Positions 1 through 4,785 of a stretch of 12,338 nucleotides of DNA are shown here, one piece after another. How positions within the stretch are numbered: the stretch's first letter is position 1; each line of letters begins with the position of its first letter. A program made the position numbers and the translations under genes. Below the pieces are notes generated by a model, which saw nothing but the letters and a program-made list of their open reading frames with translations, did no database searches and had not been told where the DNA came from. Source of the DNA: an uncultured Centipeda sp. (GTDB lineage Bacteria > Bacillota > Negativicutes > Selenomonadales > Selenomonadaceae); the NCBI GenBank assembly GCA_937925565.1, contig CALALM010000080.1:1-12338 (forward strand). Reading direction: 5' to 3'.

Positions 1-49
1 AAAGCGGGCAAAAAAGATGCGCCAAGATGATGGTGCTGAATTTATCAGT
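1..49. repeat. Exact 49-bp terminal direct repeat, left copy
   Basis: Bases 1-49 are identical to 12290-12338. Either the molecule is circular and the assembler left an overlap, or the segment is bounded by two copies of a dispersed repeat and the assembly graph was cut inside it. The 49 bp lie wholly inside one arm of an inverted-repeat element, which favours the second reading. The sequence alone cannot decide. Confidence 0.95.
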
Positions 50-55
50 GCTTCC
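1..55. mobile_element. Right arm of a MITE-like inverted-repeat element (partial)
   Basis: Positions 41-55 (TTTATCAGTGCTTCC) are the reverse complement, at 13 of 15 positions, of 12185-12199 (GGAATCGCTGATAAA). The similarity continues inward: both arms also share a TTGGCG block and a T-run followed by CCC or TCC, read from the outside. The arm ends 3 bp before the Shine-Dalgarno of the antitoxin gene (58-64). No transposase is present, so mobility is inferred from structure only. Confidence 0.55.
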
Positions 56-73
56 GTAAAGGAGATGTCCTAC

Positions 74-298
74 ATGGCACAGACCGGCATCAGCATTCGC
101 ATGGACGCTGAACTCAAGAAGAACTTTGAAAACTTCTGCGCCGCGGTCGGTATGAATATGTCGACGGCGATTAATATGTTTGCGATCGCATGCGTGCGCG
201 AGCAGCGCGTCCCGTTCGAGATCTCCGCGCAGCGCGCACTGCCGGGGGAGGCGCTTGAGCTCTTTACCGATACGACGTGGAGCGACGGGGAGAAGTGA
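74..298 (+). CDS. RelB/DinJ-family antitoxin (orphan)
   Basis: This 74-residue protein matches the RelB/DinJ antitoxin pattern. A short beta segment (residues 4-9, TGISIR) is followed by MDAELKKNFENFCAAVGMNM, then S-T-A-I-N and the conserved VPFEI stretch near residues 46-50. Such proteins form ribbon-helix-helix dimers that bind their own promoter, while the C-terminal half wraps around a RelE/YafQ-type mRNA interferase. The start at 74 is chosen because AAAGGAG (58-64) lies 9 bases upstream; an in-frame ATG at 17 lies inside the repeat element and has no ribosome binding site. No toxin gene follows: a strong terminator starts 11 bases after the stop. Nothing upstream in the window can be the toxin either. 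It is therefore an orphan antitoxin, or its partner lies beyond the left edge. Family assignment is firm; function in this cell is unknown. Confidence 0.82.
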   Translation: MAQTGISIRMDAELKKNFENFCAAVGMNMSTAINMFAIACVREQRVPFEISAQRALPGEALELFTDTTWSDGEK

Positions 299-309
299 GT
301 ATGTGAGGG

Positions 310-359
310 GGCTGTTGCACGAAGTTTTCTAGCTTCGTGCGACAGCCTCTTCTTTTTTT
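310..359 (+). terminator. Intrinsic terminator after the antitoxin gene
   Basis: A 16-bp stem (310-325 with 332-347, two G-U pairs) closes a 6-base loop and is followed by a T-rich tract (348-359). It ends the antitoxin transcript. Its reverse complement is closely related to the hairpin at 3548-3585, with paired substitutions in the stem. Confidence 0.9.
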
Positions 360-412
360 GCGCTTTTTTCGGGCGTGTGACTTTTGCAACAGAATCGCGA
401 AGCATTCTCATC

Positions 413-444
413 TATACTAGCTTCATCGATGAAAGTTGTTTTCA
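413..444 (+). promoter_or_regulatory. Candidate -10 box and Fur-like operator upstream of methyltransferase-receptor pair
   Basis: TATACT at 413-418 is a good -10 hexamer, but no convincing -35 lies 16-18 bp upstream. TGAAAGTTGTTTTCA at 430-444 fits the 7-1-7 inverted-repeat model of a Fur box, agreeing with TGATAAT-N-ATTATCA at 10 of 14 positions. It lies just downstream of the -10, where a bound repressor would block transcription. Iron control would suit a TonB-dependent receptor operon. The site is imperfect and is proposed from inspection only. Confidence 0.4.
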
Positions 445-468
445 ATCATATAGATGGGAGCGATCCAC

Positions 469-1239
469 ATGGCAGAAGAGAAGAAGAACGAACCGGGGCA
501 TGAGTTCCTCGCACGTCTGGGCAAGACACGGCTGCGTCCGGGCGGGCGCGAGGCGACGGAGTGGCTGCTGGGGCACGTTGACTTTACGGCGGATACGCGC
601 GTGCTTGAGGTGGCGTGCAACATGGGGACGACGATGGTCGCGCTCGCGGAGGCGCACGGCTGCCGCATCACGGGGCTGGACATGAACCCCGCCGCGCTCG
701 AGAAGGCGCGTGCGAACATCGAAAAGCACGGGCTGACGGATGTGATCGACGTGGTGGAGGGGAACGCGATGGCGCTGCCCTTCCCCGATGCGTCGTTCGA
801 TGTGGTCATCAACGAGGCGATGCTGACGATGCTGCCGCGCGAGAACAAGGCGAAGGCAATCGGCGAATACTTCCGCGTGCTGAAGAAGGGCGGCGTGCTC
901 CTCACGCACGATGTCGCGCTGCGCGTGACGGATGAGGCAGAGGCGGCGGAGCTGCGCGCGGGCATCTCGCGCGCGATCAATGTGAACGTCGATCCACTCC
1001 CGCATGCACTCTGGGAGAAACTCTTCCGCGATGCGGGCTTTACCATCGAGGTGCAGACGGGCGATATGACGCTGCTCGACCCTGCTGGGCTGGTGCGTGA
1101 TGAGGGCTTTGACGGCGCGATGAAGGTCATTCGCAACGGTCTGCGCACGGAGAACATCGACCGTTTCCGCAAGATGTTCAATTTCTTCTTCGACCACAAC
1201 AGGGAGTTCTCGTATATCGCGGTCGTGAGCAGAAAGTAA
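469..1239 (+). CDS. Class I SAM-dependent methyltransferase (Methyltransf_11 type)
   Basis: This 256-residue cytoplasmic protein has the Rossmann methyltransferase signatures in order. Motif I is VLEVACNMG (residues 45-53). The acidic residue that binds the SAM ribose is in GLDMNP (D71). GNAMALPFPDASFDVVINEA follows around 98-117, and the post-motif loop LKKGGVLL is near 138-145. Motif I has ACNMG where most relatives have GCGxG, as in some UbiE-like small-molecule methyltransferases. Substrate is unknown. The start at 469 is preferred over the in-frame ATG at 454 because GGGAG (456-460) lies 8 bases upstream of it. The gene is 70 bp before the TonB-dependent receptor on the same strand with no terminator between, so the two are probably co-transcribed. 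It may modify the imported ligand or a chelator, but that is inference. Confidence 0.85.
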   Translation: MAEEKKNEPGHEFLARLGKTRLRPGGREATEWLLGHVDFTADTRVLEVACNMGTTMVALAEAHGCRITGLDMNPAALEKARANIEKHGLTDVIDVVEGNAMALPFPDASFDVVINEAMLTMLPRENKAKAIGEYFRVLKKGGVLLTHDVALRVTDEAEAAELRAGISRAINVNVDPLPHALWEKLFRDAGFTIEVQTGDMTLLDPAGLVRDEGFDGAMKVIRNGLRTENIDRFRKMFNFFFDHNREFSYIAVVSRK

Positions 1240-1309
1240 CGATGGCTTTGCCTCTTTGGGAGAGCGGGCGAAGGTCTGCGTTTCAGTTTCTTACGAGGAG
1301 GAATAGATC

Positions 1310-3532
1310 ATGCGATTGAGGGAGAAACAGGCGCTTGCGGCGGCCATTGCGCTCACACTTTCCGGATGGACGGGGGCTGCCTGTGCCGCCGATGTGCCGG
1401 CGGCGGATGCTACGGCGCAGACGTACGGGACGGATGCAATCGTCGTGACGGCGTCCGGCTTCGAGGAGGATCCGCGCTATGCGCCCGCAAGCATTACGGT
1501 CATCCGATCGGACGAGATCATGCAGCGCGGATACACGGATCTCAGGCAGGTGCTCGATACGATCGAGGGCGTTGATACGTTTGGTGCGACGGGGCGCTTT
1601 GACACGCCTGCGGTCTCGATCCGTGGCATGAGCGACGCCCACACGCTCATCCTCGTGGACGGGGTGGCGCAGTCGGGGCCGGGGATTGCGGGCGGTATGA
1701 TGCGCAGCTTTAACCAGCTCGCGAATACGAGTCTCCCTGCGCCGAGTCAGATCGAGCGCATCGAGGTGGTGCGCGGTCCGATGTCGACGCTCTACGGTTC
1801 GGATGCGATGGGCGGCGTCATCAACATCATCACGAAGAAGGTGACGGACGAGTTCCACGGGACGGTTTCGGTGGGCAGTCTCTTTGAGACGACAGAGAAC
1901 AAGTCGAATACGATGAAGTATTCGTTCAATGTCGCGGGTCCCATCACGAAGGAGAAGGTCGGTCTGCAGATGCGCGGCAGCTACTTAAAGCGCGGCGCGT
2001 CGGCGTTCGGCATCGACAAGGAGAAGCGCGACTACGACAACTGGAATCTCGGGACGCGTCTGACCTATACGCCTGCTACGGGGCAGAGCTACTATCTCGA
2101 CATCGACCGCGGACAGAATATGCGCAGCGGTGATTTCGCACAGCGCGGGCGGATGCCGGCACCCATTCCGAATGCGTTCGTACGAACGAATCTCCTCGGC
2201 GATGTGGCACAGCGCTTTGACCGTACGAAGGTTGTGCTCGGTGCGGAGAACAGGATCGGAAAAGAGGGGACGTGGACGAATACGCTGTCCTTCCTGCGCA
2301 ACGAGATGCACCTCGACTCTGATATGGCGGGGACGGCAAAACCGTCCATCCTGCCGGTCGCAATTCCGATCCGCTCGGCAATCCGCAACAATGTGAAAAA
2401 CGATTTTGTGACGTTCGACACGAAGTATGTGACACCGCTCGGGGACAATCATATGCTCGCGGTGGGTGGACGCTGGCAGCGCGAGCGTGTGGACTATCAT
2501 CTGAAGAGGACGATTCAGCCGACTTCGCTCACGATGCTGCCGCCCCCGATGCGGCCGGTCTTTCAAAATATGATGCGCCGGCGCAGCTCCGACGACAACG
2601 GCAGCCTTTCACGCACGAGCTGGGCGCTCTTCGGCGAGGACACGTGGTCACTCTCGAAGAAGCTGGTCTTTACCTACGGCCTGCGCTACGATCACCCTGA
2701 GGATTACGACGACAATTTCAGTCCGCGCGGCTATCTCATCTACATGCCGAACCGCCATTTCACGGTGAAGGGCGGTGTCGCGACGGGCTACAAGGCGCCG
2801 ACGATGCTCCAGTCCGCGCCCGTGGACATCCACCTGAACATCACGGGCGAGATCTATCGCGGGAATACGGGGCTGACACCGGAGAAGTCGACGACCGGGG
2901 AGATCGGTCTCTACTATCGGAATGACCACGGGACGGATGCGCATCTGACGTTCTTCCACACGGATTTCAAGGATAAGATCGACCTCGGCGATGCGGTGAA
3001 CATCGCGGGTGTCGGTGCCGTGCGCACCTATGAGAATGTCGGCAGGGCACGCATTCACGGTGTGGAGCTCGGAACGAAGTTCACGCTCGCTCCGAAACTC
3101 TCGGCGGGGCTGAACTGGACGTTGCTCACGAGCCGGATTAAGAGCGGCGATAAAACAGGTCAGCCCCTGCGTTCGACGCCGAAGCAGGCGGTCAACCTAC
3201 GGCTCGACTGGACGCCGTCGGATGCCACGGATGTCTGGCTGATGGGGCAGTACCGGAGCGGGATGTACCGCTCGAAACAGGCGGCGGGACTCGCCTCGAC
3301 GTACCACCCCTTCACGGTTGTCAACATGGGCGTGACGCATCGGTGGAAGGACGGGCTTTCCGTACAGTTCGCGGTGAACAATCTGCTGAACCGCAACTTC
3401 GACCGGGGCGTGGCGGCGGCAGACGGCACAAGGTACAGCGCCTACTATGACGATCTCGATGCCGACGGCATCGCGGGCGGCTCCTATATGGCGCGCCGCA
3501 GCTACTGGTTCGGGCTGACGTATGAGTTTTGA
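1310..3532 (+). CDS. TonB-dependent outer-membrane receptor (CirA/FepA-like)
   Basis: The 740-residue protein is a typical TonB-gated outer-membrane transporter, probably for a ferric siderophore, haem or another metal chelate. Residues 1-26 form a Sec signal peptide ending in ACA before ADVP. A TonB-box-like DAIVVTAS lies at 42-49. The plug domain follows (about 55-180) with the usual VSIRGM, ILVDGV, RIEVVRGPMSTLYGSDAMGG and VINIITKK blocks. The remainder is a 22-strand barrel rich in alternating aromatic residues, ending in the terminal phenylalanine (YEF) recognised by the barrel-assembly machinery. GAGGAGG (1295-1301) lies 8 bases before the ATG. It follows the methyltransferase gene and ends at a strong bidirectional terminator. 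The ligand cannot be read from sequence; the general similarity is to catecholate and colicin I receptors. Confidence 0.93.
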   Translation: MRLREKQALAAAIALTLSGWTGAACAADVPAADATAQTYGTDAIVVTASGFEEDPRYAPASITVIRSDEIMQRGYTDLRQVLDTIEGVDTFGATGRFDTPAVSIRGMSDAHTLILVDGVAQSGPGIAGGMMRSFNQLANTSLPAPSQIERIEVVRGPMSTLYGSDAMGGVINIITKKVTDEFHGTVSVGSLFETTENKSNTMKYSFNVAGPITKEKVGLQMRGSYLKRGASAFGIDKEKRDYDNWNLGTRLTYTPATGQSYYLDIDRGQNMRSGDFAQRGRMPAPIPNAFVRTNLLGDVAQRFDRTKVVLGAENRIGKEGTWTNTLSFLRNEMHLDSDMAGTAKPSILPVAIPIRSAIRNNVKNDFVTFDTKYVTPLGDNHMLAVGGRWQRERVDYHLKRTIQPTSLTMLPPPMRPVFQNMMRRRSSDDNGSLSRTSWALFGEDTWSLSKKLVFTYGLRYDHPEDYDDNFSPRGYLIYMPNRHFTVKGGVATGYKAPTMLQSAPVDIHLNITGEIYRGNTGLTPEKSTTGEIGLYYRNDHGTDAHLTFFHTDFKDKIDLGDAVNIAGVGAVRTYENVGRARIHGVELGTKFTLAPKLSAGLNWTLLTSRIKSGDKTGQPLRSTPKQAVNLRLDWTPSDATDVWLMGQYRSGMYRSKQAAGLASTYHPFTVVNMGVTHRWKDGLSVQFAVNNLLNRNFDRGVAAADGTRYSAYYDDLDADGIAGGSYMARRSYWFGLTYEF

Positions 3533-3542
3533 AAAAGAACCT

Positions 3543-3590
3543 AAAAAGGGCTGCCCTACGAAGCTAAAACTTCGTAGGGCAGCCCTTGTC
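3543..3590. terminator. Bidirectional terminator between receptor and PHP genes
   Basis: A perfect 16-bp stem (3548-3563 with 3570-3585) closes a 6-base loop, with an A-run on the left (3543-3547) and TTGTCATT on the right. The receptor gene ends 15 bases upstream. The A-run gives the better U-tract for minus-strand transcripts coming from the PHP gene, so it may serve both. Confidence 0.85.
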
Positions 3591-3625
3591 ATTATGTCAG
3601 CAGTATCGCTACAAGCGCCCCTTCC

Positions 3626-3668
3626 ACCGCTTGCGCGGTCCCCCTCCCCCGTCTCCGCACGGGGGAGG
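3626..3668. repeat. REP-like double hairpin
   Basis: Two adjacent perfect hairpins: ACCGC-ttgc-GCGGT (3626-3639) and a 10-bp stem CCTCCCCCGT/ACGGGGGAGG (3643-3652 with 3659-3668) with a 6-base loop. They follow the terminator and precede the end of the PHP gene. The paired-hairpin form and extreme GC content resemble dispersed REP-type intergenic repeats. Only one copy is in this window, so repetition is not shown here. Confidence 0.5.
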
Positions 3669-3684
3669 CTAGGATTATGGCATT

Positions 3685-4437
3685 TCAGGAAGAATAAGGA
3701 AGTCCGTGTACGCCGTTCCGCGCATGACGCTCCGCAATCCACGCCTTGAGGCGTGCGGGATCGCTGTTCAGCACGAGTTCTGCGGGGAAGCCGATGTCCG
3801 TGAGGATGGCGTGCGTATGACGGTGTTCGCCCACGTCGATGTCGATGTGGGCGTCGCTGCCGATGAGGATGTGTGCGCCGTGACGGCGGCATGCAGCGAG
3901 GAGATCGCGCGCGAGGAGTTCCGAGCCCTTGCGGGGGCCGTCGGGGTTGTGCGAGGCGTTGTTCGCCTCGATGAGGACGTGGTGCTCTGCGGCGGCGCGG
4001 GCAAGCGCGTCGAAGTCAACGGGGTAGGCGGGGTTGTCGGGGTGCCCGATGATGACGACGTAGGGGTTCGCCATTGCGCCGAGGAGCGCGCGTGTGTTTT
4101 CCTCCCGTGTGCCGGGCCTGATGATGGTGTCATGCAGGCTCGCGATGGCGTAGTGCATCTTTTGCAGGACGCGCTCGGGCAGGTCGACACTGCCCTCGTA
4201 GTCCATGACGTTCAGCTCCGCACCCATGATGATGTCGATGCCGTAGGCGGCGGGACGGATGACCTTGAAGTTGCGGAAGTACATCTCGTGGAAGGTGCCG
4301 GGGAGCGCGGGCGCATGGTCGGAGATGCCGACGAGGGCGAGCCCCTTTGCCTTTGCCGCAGTCGCTATCTCGCGGATGGTGCTGTAGGCGTGCATGCTGG
4401 CGATGCTGTGCGTGTGGATGTCGATGATGTCGGTCAT
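3685..4437 (-). CDS. PHP-domain metal-dependent phosphoesterase (YcdX-like)
   Basis: The 250-residue protein follows the E. coli YcdX pattern along its whole length. The metal ligands of the PHP fold are all visible: H8, H10 and H16 (DIHTHSIASMHAYS), D40-H41 (SDH), E74 (GAEL), H102 (SLHD), H132 (GHPDNP), and D195 and H197 (GSDAH). This fold binds three metal ions and hydrolyses phosphate esters in the cytoplasm; the natural substrate of the YcdX group is not settled. The ATG at 4437 has AAAGAGG (4445-4451) 7 bases upstream. The gene is monocistronic and converges on the receptor gene. Its upstream region also holds the promoter of the plus-strand RNA of the toxin locus, with overlapping opposed -10 boxes (TATAAT on plus at 4488-4493, TATTAT on minus at 4489-4494). 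Confidence 0.9.
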   Translation of the reverse strand: MTDIIDIHTHSIASMHAYSTIREIATAAKAKGLALVGISDHAPALPGTFHEMYFRNFKVIRPAAYGIDIIMGAELNVMDYEGSVDLPERVLQKMHYAIASLHDTIIRPGTREENTRALLGAMANPYVVIIGHPDNPAYPVDFDALARAAAEHHVLIEANNASHNPDGPRKGSELLARDLLAACRRHGAHILIGSDAHIDIDVGEHRHTHAILTDIGFPAELVLNSDPARLKAWIAERHARNGVHGLPYSS

Positions 4438-4464
4438 GGGGAAACCTCTTTCTAAGGAATTGTC

Positions 4465-4493
4465 TTGATAAACGCGGTATGGTCTGCTATAAT
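4465..4493 (+). promoter_or_regulatory. Strong sigma-70-type promoter for the antisense RNA
   Basis: TTGATA (4465-4470), a 17-bp spacer and TATAAT (4488-4493) on the plus strand: five of six and six of six consensus bases at optimal spacing. There is no plus-strand gene downstream; transcription would start near 4500 and run toward the 3' end of the small peptide gene on the opposite strand. Confidence 0.75.
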
Positions 4494-4499
4494 AGGAAC

Positions 4500-4597
4500 A
4501 GAAAGAACGCCTCGGGCGGTGCCTTTCCAGGATCAAGTGTTATATTCTACAGAGAATAACCGCTCGACCGGTCAAAGCAGGGCGGTTATTTCTTTTT
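4500..4597 (+). ncRNA. Putative antisense RNA antitoxin (type I toxin-antitoxin)
   Basis: The start is inferred from the promoter and the end from the T-tract after the hairpin at 4555-4590, giving an RNA of about 98 bases. It is complementary to the last codons and 3' untranslated region of the minus-strand peptide gene (4586-4660). This is the arrangement of TxpA/RatA and BsrG/SR4 in Bacillus, where the antitoxin RNA pairs with the 3' end of the toxin mRNA. The hairpin loop contains the perfect palindrome GACCGGTC (4566-4573), so both RNAs expose the same loop sequence, which could seed pairing. There is no open frame with a plausible ribosome binding site in it. Confidence 0.6.
4555..4597. 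terminator. Shared hairpin of toxin mRNA and antisense RNA
   Basis: AATAACCGC (4555-4563) pairs with GCGGTTATT (4582-4590). On the plus strand it is followed by TTTCTTTTT and should terminate well. On the minus strand the tail (ATTCTCTGTAG) is a poor U-tract, so toxin transcripts may partly read through toward the PHP gene. The stop codon of the peptide gene lies inside the stem. Confidence 0.75.
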
Positions 4598-4660
4598 GGT
4601 TATCGCAAGCACGTAGTCTGTTGCCACGATGAGTAGTACGATCGCGCCAATTTCGCTCAT
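4586..4660 (-). CDS. 24-residue hydrophobic peptide, putative type I (holin-like) toxin
   Basis: The short frame begins MSEIGAIVLLIVATDY and ends in LAITKKK. It is one hydrophobic segment (about residues 4-20) with a lysine tail, the form of membrane-acting type I toxins such as the TxpA/BsrG and holin-like toxin groups. The ATG at 4660 is preceded by GGCGGTG (4671-4677), one mismatch from GGAGGTG, at 10-base spacing. A promoter lies 42 bases further up. The TAA stop forms part of the terminator stem, as I recall for many Firmicute holin-like toxin loci. A convergent promoter would make RNA complementary to its 3' end. It is shorter than the Bacillus toxins, and toxicity is inferred from layout, not shown. 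Confidence 0.6.
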   Translation of the reverse strand: MSEIGAIVLLIVATDYVLAITKKK

Positions 4661-4701
4661 AGCTGAAAGACACCGCCGTTGTCCGAGGACGTTCCGTCTC
4701 T

Positions 4702-4731
4702 ATTATAGACATAACCAACGAAAAAAAGCAA
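4702..4731 (-). promoter_or_regulatory. Promoter of the small toxin-like gene
   Basis: On the minus strand TATAAT (4707-4702) is a perfect -10. The best -35 is TTGCTT (4731-4726) at an 18-bp spacing. Predicted start near 4695 leaves a leader of about 35 bases before the ATG at 4660. Confidence 0.6.
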
Positions 4732-4740
4732 TATGTTCTC

Positions 4741-4775
4741 ATAAAAACGCCCCGCAGCACAGGCTGCGGGGCGTT
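4741..4775 (-). terminator. Intrinsic terminator of the chemoreceptor gene
   Basis: A perfect 13-bp GC-rich stem (4746-4758 with 4763-4775) with a 4-base loop is followed on the minus strand by TTTTAT. It begins 11 bases after the stop codon of the chemoreceptor gene. Confidence 0.92.
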
Positions 4776-4785
4776 CCGTATGCGC

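Noticed and set aside
423..1199. Two open frames antisense to the methyltransferase gene
   Set aside because: Arg/Ala/Ser-rich shadow translations with no domain signal; the plus-strand methyltransferase motifs are clear.
3601..4785. CRISPR array or tRNA genes in the intergenic regions
   Set aside because: No regularly spaced direct repeats and no cloverleaf with a T-loop GTTCGAATC-type sequence were seen in any intergenic stretch.
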